Source: Actinoplanes palleronii (GTDB lineage: Bacteria; Actinomycetota; Actinomycetes; Mycobacteriales; Micromonosporaceae). From it: a stretch of DNA of 64,000 nt. The stretch covers positions 1 to 64,000 of the forward strand of contig NZ_BOMS01000088.1 of assembly GCF_016862315.1 (NCBI RefSeq), written 5' to 3'. The notes under the pieces were generated by a model. It was given only the letters and a program-made list of their open reading frames with translations. It searched no databases and was not told the origin of the DNA. Position numbers and translations under genes: made by a program. This document shows, piece after piece, positions 24,717 through 32,627 of this stretch. Each line of letters starts with the position of its first letter. The first letter of the stretch is position 1.

Positions 24717-25565
24717 ATGACCGCATCCGTGATGCCGCCGCCGAGCCGGGCCAAGGCCGTGATGAAGAAGCTGCCGGAGATCACGCTGGCGTTCTGGGTG
24801 ATGAAGGTAGCGGCGACGACGTTGGGTGAGACCGCGGGCGACATGATCTCGCAGACGTTGAAGCTGGGCTACTTCTTGAGCACGGTCACGTTGTTCGCGA
24901 TCTTTGTGGTGACGCTGGTGGTGCAGCTGCGGTCGAGCCGGTACCACCCGGTGTTCTACTGGACGGTGATCCTGTCGACGAGCATGGCCGGGACCACGTT
25001 GTCGGACTTCATGAACCGGGACACCGGGAACCTGTCGGCCGGGACGACGTCGCTCGGGTGGGGTCCGCAGGGGCTGGGTCTGGGGTATCCGACGGGTGCG
25101 GCGATCCTGACGTCATTGCTGATCGCGGTGTTCGTGGTGTGGAAGATGACCGGTCTGACGTTCGACATCAGCAAGATCAATACGTTTCGTGGTGAGGCGC
25201 TGTTCTGGACCGCGATCCTGATCTCGAACACGCTGGGTACGTCGATGGGTGACTTCCTGGCCGACAGTTCCGGTCTCGGCTATCTCGGTGGCGCGGTGCT
25301 GATCACGGCGGTGCTGGCGGTGCTGGCCGCCTTCACGCAGGTGCGGTGGATTCCGAACGTGCTGGTGTTCTGGCTGGCCTTCGTGCTGACCCGTCCGCTG
25401 GGTGCGACGGTGGGCGACTTCTTCACCAAGCCGGCCGTGAAGGGTGGCCTCGGCCTGGGCACCTACGGTGCTTCGGCGGTGCTGCTCGCGGTGCTGGCCG
25501 GCTTCATCGTGTACGCCATGGCCGGCGAGCGCCGCCGCCGCGCGATCGCGGTGCCGGCCGCCTGA
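24717..25565 (+). CDS. COG4705-type multi-pass membrane protein
   Basis: 282 aa, ATG 24717 after GAGGAG. Homologous throughout to the membrane part of the divergent 24441 gene, with the same internal repeat motifs: TTLGETAGDMI, TTLSDFM, GTSMGDFL, RPLGATVGDFF. The acidic residues recur at equivalent places in four helix pairs, which suggests a channel or carrier built from internal duplication. No C-terminal extension. The shared upstream repeat predicts co-expression with its paralogue. Confidence 0.85.
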   Translation: MTASVMPPPSRAKAVMKKLPEITLAFWVMKVAATTLGETAGDMISQTLKLGYFLSTVTLFAIFVVTLVVQLRSSRYHPVFYWTVILSTSMAGTTLSDFMNRDTGNLSAGTTSLGWGPQGLGLGYPTGAAILTSLLIAVFVVWKMTGLTFDISKINTFRGEALFWTAILISNTLGTSMGDFLADSSGLGYLGGAVLITAVLAVLAAFTQVRWIPNVLVFWLAFVLTRPLGATVGDFFTKPAVKGGLGLGTYGASAVLLAVLAGFIVYAMAGERRRRAIAVPAA

Positions 25566-25593
25566 CCCGCGCACTCCGAGATCGTTCGAACCC

Positions 25594-25699
25594 CGCAGCG
25601 CTGTTCTGGCTGTTGTGTGGGGACTTTGGGTGCGGAGCGCGCCGCAACTTCACACGCAGCGTTGTCTTGGCTGTTGTGTGGGGACTTTGGGTGGGGAGC
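25594..25699 (+). repeat. Tandem direct repeat, 45-bp units at 61-bp period
   Basis: Copy 1 (25594-25638) and copy 2 (25655-25699) differ at 4 of 45 positions and share a 22-bp identical core containing GTGTGGGGACTTTGGGTG. They lie just after the COG4705 stop. The G/T-rich strand stands out from the surrounding codon-biased DNA. No gene is encoded. Confidence 0.75.
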
Positions 25700-25920
25700 T
25701 GCTTGCATCGTACAAAAAAGGGGCGGACCTGAGGTGTCGCGGACCTGGGGGAATTTTTATGAGAATTCATTAGGAAATCGGGTTGCGGTTGAGTTAGAAA
25801 ATGGTTGCCCAGGTGGAATGAAGGTTGTTGACAGCCCATTCATAAGTGGCGCGCGGATTGTCTTCATCAGCAAGCGGCGCCGGAATTCGGCCGGGTCGCA
25901 CAACGAACGGAGTCACCCTC
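25700..25920 (+). other. AT-rich leader region of the tandem-repeat secreted protein
   Basis: No gene seen. This is one of the least GC-rich stretches in the window (for example around 25750-25850, with gaatttttatgagaattca). TTGACA at 25828-25833 is a perfect -35 hexamer; a matching -10 is not clean. Together with the repeats upstream, the gene-free gap is 355 bp. Confidence 0.4.
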
Positions 25921-26532
25921 GTGTCGATGAACTCGAACAAGATGGCGAAGCGGGCCGGCCTGGCGGTTGCGGGCGTCGTGACGGCCGGAGTGTTCGTGCT
26001 CGGCGGGTCGGCGATGGCCAGTGCCGCGACCTCGGCGCCGAAGGCCTCGTCGAGCGCGTCGTCGGACAGCGGCAAGCCGGCCCGGGGCGGGTCGGCCGAC
26101 ACCGCGGTGACCGGTGACGAGCTGGCGAAGGTGACCGCCGCGGTGACGGCGAAGGACTCCGCGATCACGGTGACCAGCGTGCGGATGGACCCGGACAAGT
26201 CCTACGACGTGGTCGGCACGAAGAACGGCGCGACGGTCACCTACGACGTCAGCGCGGACCTGAAGACGTTCACCGCGCGCAGCGGCCGCGGCGGCGGCAA
26301 GGGCGGCGGGCACGGCGGCAAGTCGGCCGACACCGCGGTGACCGGTGACGAGCTGGCGAAGGTGACCGCCGCGGTCAAGGCGAAGGACGCGACGATCACG
26401 GTGACCCGGGTCGGCAAGGACCCGGACGGCTCCTACGACGTGTTCGGCACCAAGGCCGGCGCCACCGTGATGTACGACGTCAGCGCCGACCTGACCACGT
26501 TCACCCAGCGGACCCGCACCGCCGGCAAGTGA
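25921..26532 (+). CDS. Secreted protein with two tandem PepSY-like repeats
   Basis: 203 aa from GTG 25921 (GGAG 8 bases upstream; ATG 25927 also possible). A Sec signal peptide (AGVFVLGGSAMASAA) is followed by a Ser-rich spacer and two near-identical ~63-residue units beginning SADTAVTGDELAKVTAAV and ending YDVSADLKTFT, joined by a Gly-rich linker (GRGGGKGGGHGGK). The unit resembles a PepSY/propeptide inhibitory fold. A 53-bp stretch is identical in both copies (26092-26144 and 26323-26375), so the duplication is recent or maintained by conversion. Proximity to the COG4705 pair suggests a linked envelope function, by inference. Confidence 0.75.
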   Translation: MSMNSNKMAKRAGLAVAGVVTAGVFVLGGSAMASAATSAPKASSSASSDSGKPARGGSADTAVTGDELAKVTAAVTAKDSAITVTSVRMDPDKSYDVVGTKNGATVTYDVSADLKTFTARSGRGGGKGGGHGGKSADTAVTGDELAKVTAAVKAKDATITVTRVGKDPDGSYDVFGTKAGATVMYDVSADLTTFTQRTRTAGK

Positions 26533-26540
26533 CCTCTCGC

Positions 26541-26568
26541 CCGGGGTCGCCGAGCCCGGCGACCCCGG
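26541..26568. terminator. Hairpin terminator between convergent genes
   Basis: Arms CCGGGGTCGCC (26541-26551) and GGCGACCCCGG (26558-26568), 11 bp perfect, loop gagccc; flanking CTCTC/GAGAG may extend the stem. Lies after the stop at 26532. Confidence 0.75.
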
Positions 26569-26638
26569 AGAGGCCGTTCGCCGCGCCTAACGCTTGGTGA
26601 TCAGCCGAGGCCTCCACTTCACGGTTGCGATGGCACAG

Positions 26639-27517
26639 TCACCTCGTGCGGCGGAAGTCGGTAACCTCCGGGAACTTCTGAAAACCAGCCGAAACGTACG
26701 TCGCCACGGCGCCGACGTTGCTGCTCGGGGTGCACACTGTCGCGCTGGACGAACCCATCTGCTGCAATGCGGCGGCGGCGGCCACCGTGATGGCGCGGCC
26801 GTATCCGTGACCACGGTGATCCCGATGAACGCCCAGTGGTTCGAGCAGACCCGGTCGTCCTTCCCCTGCCGACCAAACCGTCACCGCGGCGACCGCGTCG
26901 CCGTCGCCGTCGTAGCCGACCAGGCACCGGGCCCGCCGGTAAGGCGGTGCAGCGGCCATCGCACGCCAGCGCTCCACAGTGAACGCCGAGTTGGCGAACG
27001 CCGCCCGCTGCACCGCGACCCGATCATCAAGGATCCGATCCCGAATATCGTGCGCGTCGATGACCTCGACCCGGAGCCCGCAGTCCTCCACCGGTTCGAT
27101 CAGTTCGCGAGACAACGGGGTCCACGGTTCGTCGGCCGCCCAACCGCCGCGATCCAGGAGATCTCGAAGAGCAGTGCCGAAGCGGGCCTCGACGGCCCCG
27201 GTGCCGTCGGGCAGGACCCCCTGCTGCGGATCCGACAGATCGGCCAGCAGCCGGGCCGCGAACGCGGCGTCTTCGTCGACGCCCGGTGCGATGCCCATGC
27301 GGATCACCCCGTCGTCCATCATGCCAACGGCCAGGACGTGCCCGTTACGGGCCCACACCCTGACGGCCTCGGCCACCTTCCGTCGGCCGAACCTCCAGTG
27401 CCACCCGAGGTCGCCTGGATGAAGCTGGACCGGCCCGCCGGTGTGCTGCCAGACCGCCACTGCCTCAACGATCTCGCCCAACGCATCCGGCGTCGCAAGC
27501 TGCATCGTGACCGACAT
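26639..27517 (-). CDS. GNAT-family N-acetyltransferase
   Basis: 292 aa from ATG 27517 (the frame is open 15 codons further). The N-terminal half (~1-150) is a GNAT-like domain without a clear acetyl-CoA loop; the C-terminal half has the canonical motif A, LEPLGVHRDHRGHGYGRAI (~230-248), and motif B-like VCTPSSNVGAVATYVSAGF. So it is a tandem GNAT with probably one active domain. Acceptor unknown. Single gene, convergent with the secreted repeat protein. Confidence 0.85.
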   Translation of the reverse strand: MSVTMQLATPDALGEIVEAVAVWQHTGGPVQLHPGDLGWHWRFGRRKVAEAVRVWARNGHVLAVGMMDDGVIRMGIAPGVDEDAAFAARLLADLSDPQQGVLPDGTGAVEARFGTALRDLLDRGGWAADEPWTPLSRELIEPVEDCGLRVEVIDAHDIRDRILDDRVAVQRAAFANSAFTVERWRAMAAAPPYRRARCLVGYDGDGDAVAAVTVWSAGEGRPGLLEPLGVHRDHRGHGYGRAITVAAAAALQQMGSSSATVCTPSSNVGAVATYVSAGFQKFPEVTDFRRTR

Positions 27518-27758
27518 GCGCCGACCTAACCACACCACGGAGACGACGCAATTGGTTTTCACCGCCCGAGTGCCGGCCCATGGCCCGCGCGCATGAAGGC
27601 GGTCAAGGCAAACTGCAGACCAGACGAAATCAACCCAGCCAGATCCGAAATACTCTCATGACCGCATTCCGTGCGGCTGGTGAGTTCGGCCTTGTGGTCG
27701 CTCGTCTGGAGGTGGCGGGGGACCCTCGGAATGCGCGCAGGCGGGGCCGGTCGGTGGT

Positions 27759-28478
27759 TCAGGGGAGGTCGAGGAGGAAGAGTGCGCCGGCGGCGACCAG
27801 GCCGGCCTCGACCAAGAGGATGAAGGTGCGGTCACTGACCCGGCTGACGAGTCTCCTGCCTGCCCACGCCCCGGCGAGCGTGGCCGGGGTGAGGGCGGCG
27901 CCGAACCACAGCACCCGCGGGGTGAGCAGGTCACCGGCACCGTACACCGCGATTTTGGTCAAGTGCATGGTGAGCGCGGCGGTAGCCTCGGTGCCGATGT
28001 AAGCCGCCCGGGTCAGGCCGTAGGCGAGGAAGAACGGTGCGGTCAGCGGCCCCACCGAGCCCAGCAGCGCGGAACCGAAACCCGACGCCGCGCCGACGGC
28101 GGCGAACATCCGGTCGCCGGGCTTGCCGGTCCGGGGCCGCAGGCGGCGCCAGATGACGACGCCGATCAGGAACGCGCCGAGGAGGTGCTTGAGCGGGCTC
28201 AGCGGGGCGTGGGTCAGCAGCAGCCCACCGGCGACCGCGAGGGGGACGGCTCCGGCCGCGAACCACCCGACCAGTGGCCACCGCACCGCGTCGCGGTTGA
28301 GCCAGGTCCGGGAGCCGTTGCTGGAGAGCTGGGTGAGCGTCAGCATCGGCACGGCGAAGCGCAGCCCGAACAAAGCAGTGAACACCGGCAGCAGCAGCAC
28401 GCCACCGCCGAACCCGGCGACGGCCGACAGCATCGCCAGCAGGAACGCCGCCGCCGACGCGATCACCAGGGTGGTCAT
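27759..28478 (-). CDS. TSUP-family (TauE/SafE-like) anion exporter
   Basis: 239 aa from ATG 28478. Eight hydrophobic helices in two halves; the first half has AGFGGGVLLLPVFTALFG and the second has ASGFGSALLGSVGPLTAPFF, the duplicated Gly/Pro signature of TauE/SafE proteins. Family members move sulfite, sulfoacetate or similar organic anions. Substrate not predictable. The reading frame stays open for 84 codons upstream, but that part lacks a signal or helix and is not needed. Confidence 0.85.
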   Translation of the reverse strand: MTTLVIASAAAFLLAMLSAVAGFGGGVLLLPVFTALFGLRFAVPMLTLTQLSSNGSRTWLNRDAVRWPLVGWFAAGAVPLAVAGGLLLTHAPLSPLKHLLGAFLIGVVIWRRLRPRTGKPGDRMFAAVGAASGFGSALLGSVGPLTAPFFLAYGLTRAAYIGTEATAALTMHLTKIAVYGAGDLLTPRVLWFGAALTPATLAGAWAGRRLVSRVSDRTFILLVEAGLVAAGALFLLDLP

Positions 28479-28834
28479 GCCGGGGACGCTACAAGGGTGA
28501 CCGGTTGCGCATGCGGCGGCTGCGCAACAACTCGACGGCGTTCGACCCGGCCACGGCGCGGTGATGCTGGTCGGCACGGGCGCGGCGGGTTGCACGTAGG
28601 CGCGCTGCCCGCCGTACGAAAGCAATGCGCTCTTGATCGTGGTGTCGGTCGCGCAGCCGGCGACGGTGATCGACCCGGACGGGCCGGGGGTGGGGGCGGC
28701 GAGCACAAGAGCGATTTTCGGTACGACCATGGCGCGCTGCCTTCGGGACGGCTCCTGGAAGCGGCACCGGTCTCGATCATGAGCGAGTGTGTTGTACCTT
28801 GCTGCCTGACTTGTCCGTCCACATAGGGAGCACG
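28479..28834. other. 356-bp divergent intergenic region
   Basis: Between the TSUP transporter and the beta-lactamase-like gene. On the minus strand a frame in register with the transporter (28730-28479) has rather protein-like pieces (KIALVLAAPTPGPSGSITVA), which might be a decayed gene fused in frame; I could not identify it. Nothing else is recognised apart from GGAG at 28827. Confidence 0.3.
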
Positions 28835-29827
28835 ATGTCAGTCAATTTCTCCCGGCGCTCCGCACTCGGCCTCGGTGCCGTCGCTGCCGCGGCGACCGTC
28901 GGTGTCAGCTCGCCCGCGGAAGCTGCCGTGTCGGGTCCCGCGTCGATCAAGAAGGTGTACGAGAAGCAGAAGGCCAAGGTCGGCGGCCTGTGGCACACCC
29001 ACATGGCGGCCGTGGACGCGACCGGTGCGATCACGCCGTTCGTCGAGGACGACGCCGACCACGTCACGTACGGCTACAGCGTGCAGAAGCTGGCCGTGGC
29101 GACCGCGGTGCTCGACAAGGTCGACCGGGGTGAACTCACCATGGGCACCAAGGTCGACCTGCAGGGCGACATCGTCCTCGACGGGTCGGGCATCTACTTC
29201 CTGCAGGGCACGTACGGCGACGACCTCACCGTGGCCGGGTTCCTGACCGCGATGCTGCTGGTCTCGGACAACACCGCGGTACGCCTGTGCGGCCGGCTCG
29301 TCCCCGCGCTGGAGATCAACGAGATCCTCGCGGCCAAGGGGTTCGTGCAGACCCGGGTCATCCCGGTGGCGAACCCGAACCGGTTCTACCTGGGGGTGAC
29401 CACGCCGCGCGAGATGCACGACCTGCTGTGGCGCCTGGCGACCAAGACGCTGCTGTCACCGGCCTCGTGCGACTTCATGCTGCGGGTGACCCGTGGTCTC
29501 AGCGGCTACCACGACGGCGTGCGCCGGGTGATGTCGTCGCGGGAGCGCGAGCGCGTCGCGACGAAGTACGGCGCCGACTTCAACGAGCTCGGTGAGTCGC
29601 GGCACGAGGTCGGCATCATGTTCGACACCAACGGCGTGCCGCTGCTGACCTACGCGATGTTCGCCGAGGGCCTGGGTGACCCGCTGAACTACGGTGCGAC
29701 GCACCCGGCGGTCGAGGCGCACGCGAAGATCGGCCGCGCATTGATCGACAACCTGCCGCCGACGCCGGGCGCCACGGTGGCGCCGCGGTCGAAGATTCAG
29801 CACTTCAAGCCGGTCAGCGGCGGCTGA
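28835..29827 (+). CDS. Tat-exported class A beta-lactamase-like serine hydrolase
   Basis: 330 aa from ATG 28835 (GGAG at 28827). Twin-arginine signal SRRSALGLGAVAAAAT with cleavage near AEAA. The SxxK motif is YSVQK (Ser82, Lys85) and SDN is present (Ser144-Asp145-Asn146). The KTG triad is not found at the expected C-terminal strand, which reads RHEVGIMFDT. Therefore a penicillin-binding fold with intact acylation residues but an altered beta-3 strand; hydrolysis of beta-lactams is doubtful, and D,D-peptidase or esterase activity is as likely. Ends in a strong terminator. Confidence 0.8.
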   Translation: MSVNFSRRSALGLGAVAAAATVGVSSPAEAAVSGPASIKKVYEKQKAKVGGLWHTHMAAVDATGAITPFVEDDADHVTYGYSVQKLAVATAVLDKVDRGELTMGTKVDLQGDIVLDGSGIYFLQGTYGDDLTVAGFLTAMLLVSDNTAVRLCGRLVPALEINEILAAKGFVQTRVIPVANPNRFYLGVTTPREMHDLLWRLATKTLLSPASCDFMLRVTRGLSGYHDGVRRVMSSRERERVATKYGADFNELGESRHEVGIMFDTNGVPLLTYAMFAEGLGDPLNYGATHPAVEAHAKIGRALIDNLPPTPGATVAPRSKIQHFKPVSGG

Positions 29828-29831
29828 CGTG

Positions 29832-29881
29832 GCCGCGGTCATGGCAGCCGGCCGCTCGATGCCGCCTGCCATGACCGCGGC
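29832..29881. terminator. Hairpin terminator after the beta-lactamase-like gene
   Basis: 16-bp perfect stem, arms 29832-29847 and 29866-29881 (GCCGCGGTCATGGCAG and complement), 18-base loop. Confidence 0.75.
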
Positions 29882-29892
29882 ACCACGGCGCG

Positions 29893-29920
29893 CCGGCGTA
29901 GTCCTCGAGGACTACGCCGG
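29893..29920. promoter_or_regulatory. Perfect 28-bp palindrome, probable response-regulator operator
   Basis: Half-sites CCGGCGTAGTCCTC and GAGGACTACGCCGG meet without a spacer. The last base of GTAGTCCTC lies 57 bp before the leaderless -10 of the histidine-kinase gene. The same GTAGTCCTC lies 58 bp before the -10 of the ABC transporter operon (see 31857), so this is most likely the binding site of the 31201 response regulator. No U-run. Confidence 0.75.
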
Positions 29921-29962
29921 GAGCCCGTCGACCGGCGGATGCGACCGGCCGCCGGCGCGCCC

Positions 29963-29968
29963 TAGATT
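29963..29968 (+). promoter_or_regulatory. -10 element of a leaderless transcript
   Basis: TAGATT sits six bases before GTG 29975, with no Shine-Dalgarno. This spacing is the signature of leaderless mRNAs in actinobacteria. Confidence 0.65.
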
Positions 29969-29974
29969 CGGTAC

Positions 29975-31204
29975 GTGAACGGTATGGACAGTGCGTCGGC
30001 ACGTGCCTGGTGGGCTGCCACCGCGGACCCGTTGCCGCGGGCGGCGACCCGATGGCGCGCCTGGCTGCCGCACGTGCTGGTGGCCGGCTTCGCGGTGCTC
30101 ACCGCCGCCGTGACGACCGGCCTGGCGTTCAGCCAGCCGGTCAGCGGCGCGGACCTGACCGTCTCGCTGCTCGCCTGCGCGGCGGTGGTCCTCGCGGTGT
30201 TCCGCCCGGTCCCGGCCTGGTGGTCGGCGATCCTGATCCTGATCGCCGGGGCGTTGACGACCGGACCGCCGTACCCGTGGGGTTACCTCGCGATGCTGCC
30301 GGCGGCCGGAGTGCTGTTCCTGCTGGCGCTGCGGGTCCGCGCCCGGGTGCTGTTCGCCTCGCTGGCCGTGGGCCTGCTGGCGCTGCTGGCCGCGACCGGA
30401 TTCGACATCGGGGAGCATCGCGGATACGGCGTCCTCGGCCTGCTGACCGGCACCGACCCGGGCCGGGTCACGCTGCTGCTCGCCGGCGTCGCCGGGGCGG
30501 GAGCGCTGCGCCGGACCCGGCGGGTGAGCAGTGCCCGGCTGGCCGCGCAGGTGACCCTCAACGCCGACGAGCGGGCCCGGCGCATGCTGCTGGAGGAACG
30601 CGGCCGGATCGCCCGTGAGCTGCACGACGTCGTCGCCCACCACCTGTCGGTGATCTCCATTCAGGCGCAGGTCGCGCCGCACCTGGTCACCGACCCGCCG
30701 GCCGAGCTGCGGGAGAACCTCACCGGCATCCGGCAGAACGCCCTCGACGCGCTCACCGAGCTGCGCCGGGTCCTCGGCGTGCTGCGGGCCGGCACCGCGC
30801 CGCACGCGCCCCAGCCGGCCCTCGCCGACCTCGGCGAGCTGGTCGCCAACGTGCGCGCCGCCGGTCCCGCCGTCGCGATCGAGGTCACCGGGACGCCGCG
30901 CCCGCTGTCGCCGGGCGTGGAACTGTCCGCGTACCGGATCGTGCAGGAGGCGCTCAGCAACGCCATCCGCCACGCGCCGGGCGCACCGGTGCGGGTGCGG
31001 ATCGCGTACCGTCCGGCGAGCCTCGGTGTCCGGATCGGCAACGCCGCCCCGGCCCGGCCGGGGCAGCCCTCGCCCGGTGCCGGGCACGGCCTGCCCGGCA
31101 TGCGGGAACGCGCCGCCATGCTCGACGGTGACCTGGCGGCCGGGCCGACCCCGGACGGCGGGTACGAAGTCAGCGTGACCCTGCCGGCCCCGGCCGCCCC
31201 GTGA
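29975..31204 (+). CDS. NarL-type sensor histidine kinase (DesK-like)
   Basis: 409 aa. Five or so membrane helices in the first ~190 residues (AVLTAAVTTGLAF; LAGVAGAGALRRT) act as sensor and anchor. HisKA_3 box ERGRIARELHDVVAHHLSV with phospho-acceptor His217, then an HATPase domain with NAIRHA and GHGLPGMRERAAML. The translated start has no Shine-Dalgarno, consistent with a leaderless message. The stop overlaps the response regulator start by GTGA. Stimulus is unknown; the adjacent ABC exporter is the likely output, so an antibiotic or lipid signal is plausible. Confidence 0.92.
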   Translation: MNGMDSASARAWWAATADPLPRAATRWRAWLPHVLVAGFAVLTAAVTTGLAFSQPVSGADLTVSLLACAAVVLAVFRPVPAWWSAILILIAGALTTGPPYPWGYLAMLPAAGVLFLLALRVRARVLFASLAVGLLALLAATGFDIGEHRGYGVLGLLTGTDPGRVTLLLAGVAGAGALRRTRRVSSARLAAQVTLNADERARRMLLEERGRIARELHDVVAHHLSVISIQAQVAPHLVTDPPAELRENLTGIRQNALDALTELRRVLGVLRAGTAPHAPQPALADLGELVANVRAAGPAVAIEVTGTPRPLSPGVELSAYRIVQEALSNAIRHAPGAPVRVRIAYRPASLGVRIGNAAPARPGQPSPGAGHGLPGMRERAAMLDGDLAAGPTPDGGYEVSVTLPAPAAP

Positions 31205-31860
31205 CCGGCATCCGCGTGCTGATCGCCGACGACCAGATGATGGTCCGGCAGGGCTTCACCGTGCTGCTCGGCGCCGAGCCCGGCATCGAGGTGGTCGGGC
31301 AGGCCGTCGACGGCCTCGACGCGGTCGCCAAGGTCGCCGAGCTGGCCCCGGACGTCGTGCTCATGGACATCCGGATGCCGCGCCTGGGCGGCATCGACGC
31401 GACCCGCCGGATCTCCGGCGGCGCGGTCAAGGTCCTGGTGCTGACCACGTTCGACCTCGACGAGTACGTCTACGAGGCGCTGCGCGCGGGCGCCTCCGGG
31501 TTCCTGCTCAAGGACGCCTCGGCCGCCGAGCTCGCGCACGCGGTCCGGGTGGTCGCGGCCGGCGACGGCCTGCTCTCGCCGGACATCACCCGGCGGCTGA
31601 TCGCCGAGTTCTCCCGCACGAGCGGCCCGCCGCGCGCCCCGCTCAAGGACCGGGTCGGTGAGCTGACCGAGCGCGAGACCGAGGTCCTGGCGCTGATCGC
31701 CCAGGGCCTGTCCAACGCGGAGATCGCCGCGCAGCTGTTCGTCGCCGAGCACACCGTCAAGACCCACGTCAGCCGGATCCTGACCAAACTCGGGCTTCGC
31801 GACCGGACCCAGGCCGCCATCTTCGCGTACGAGGCCGGCCTGGTCCGCCCCGGCGGGTAG
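31201..31860 (+). CDS. NarL/LuxR-type response regulator
   Basis: 219 aa. Receiver domain with acidic pair DDQMMV, phosphorylation Asp56 in DVVLMDIRMP, Thr/Lys at LTTF and LKDAS; C-terminal LuxR helix-turn-helix LTERETEVLALIAQGLSNAEI...TVKTHVSRILTKLGL. Coupled to the kinase. Its predicted operators are the palindrome at 29893-29920 (autoregulation) and the half-conserved site straddling its own stop codon at 31857 (ABC operon). Confidence 0.93.
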   Translation: MTGIRVLIADDQMMVRQGFTVLLGAEPGIEVVGQAVDGLDAVAKVAELAPDVVLMDIRMPRLGGIDATRRISGGAVKVLVLTTFDLDEYVYEALRAGASGFLLKDASAAELAHAVRVVAAGDGLLSPDITRRLIAEFSRTSGPPRAPLKDRVGELTERETEVLALIAQGLSNAEIAAQLFVAEHTVKTHVSRILTKLGLRDRTQAAIFAYEAGLVRPGG

Positions 31861-31928
31861 TCCTCAGGAGTGAGGCCGGGGAGTCGCTCCGCGGACGGAT
31901 GCCCGCCCGGTGCCGCAGTTCCTAGCGT
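31857..31928 (+). promoter_or_regulatory. Promoter of the ABC operon, homologous to the kinase promoter
   Basis: GTAGTCCTC (31857-31865) runs into AGGAGTGAGGCCGGGGAG, closely matching the right half of the kinase operator (GAGGACTACGCCGGGAG). The -10 CCTAGCGT (TAGCGT 31923-31928) lies six bases before ATG 31935 and no Shine-Dalgarno exists, again leaderless. The operator overlaps the response regulator stop codon. Confidence 0.7.
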
Positions 31929-31934
31929 CGTGCC

Positions 31935-32627
31935 ATGACCAGTGAAGAGATCGTCGTCAGCCTCGACGAGGTACGCAAGGAGTTCGGCGACACGACCGCC
32001 CTGGGCGGGGTGTCGATGCGGATCCGCGCGGGGGAGGCCGTCGCGGTGACCGGGCCGTCCGGCTGCGGCAAGTCGACCCTGCTGAACATGATCGCCGGCC
32101 TGGACCGGCCGACCGCGGGAACGGTCACCGTGCGGGGCGAGGACCTGGGACGGCTGACCGAGACCGGGCTGGCGCTGTTCCGGCGCCGGCACCTCGGCAT
32201 GATCTTCCAGTTCTTCAACCTGCTCGACGACCTGCCGGCCCTGGACAACGTCGCGCTCGCCGGCCAGCTCACCGGCGCGTCGGCCCGGCAGTCCCGGATC
32301 CGTGCCCTGGAGTTGCTCGGCGAGCTCGGCGTCGCCGCCCGCCGGGACAGCTACCCGGCCGCGTTGAGCGGCGGCGAACGCCAGCGGGTGGCCGTGGCCC
32401 GGGCGCTGATGAACCGCCCGGCGCTGCTGCTGGCTGACGAACCGACCGGCGCGCTGGACAGCCGCTCCGGCGAGGACGTGATGCAGATGCTGCTCGACCT
32501 GAACCACAGCGGGCAGACCCTGCTGATCGTCACGCACGATCCGCGGCTGGCCGCCCGCTGCGGGCGCATCGTCGAGATGACCGACGGCCGGGTCTCGCGC
32601 GAGCGCACCCCGGAGCGCGCGGCATGA
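31935..32627 (+). CDS. ABC transporter ATP-binding protein (MacB/LolD type)
   Basis: 230 aa. Walker A GPSGCGKS (~40-47), Q-loop in IFQFFNLLDDLPALDNV, signature LSGGERQRVAVARALM, Walker B LLLADEPTGALD, then H-loop VTHDPRLA. This is the MacB-type subfamily that powers FtsX-like permeases (antimicrobial peptide or lipid export and lipoprotein trafficking). Stop overlaps the permease start by ATGA. Leaderless start. Confidence 0.95.
   Translation: MTSEEIVVSLDEVRKEFGDTTALGGVSMRIRAGEAVAVTGPSGCGKSTLLNMIAGLDRPTAGTVTVRGEDLGRLTETGLALFRRRHLGMIFQFFNLLDDLPALDNVALAGQLTGASARQSRIRALELLGELGVAARRDSYPAALSGGERQRVAVARALMNRPALLLADEPTGALDSRSGEDVMQMLLDLNHSGQTLLIVTHDPRLAARCGRIVEMTDGRVSRERTPERAA

Noticed and set aside
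25594..25699. CRISPR-like array
   Set aside because: Only two units, no spacer-like variation, no cas genes; classified as a plain direct repeat.
28479..28730. 84-codon N-terminal extension of the TSUP transporter
   Set aside because: Lacks membrane or signal character and the transporter begins normally at ATG 28478.
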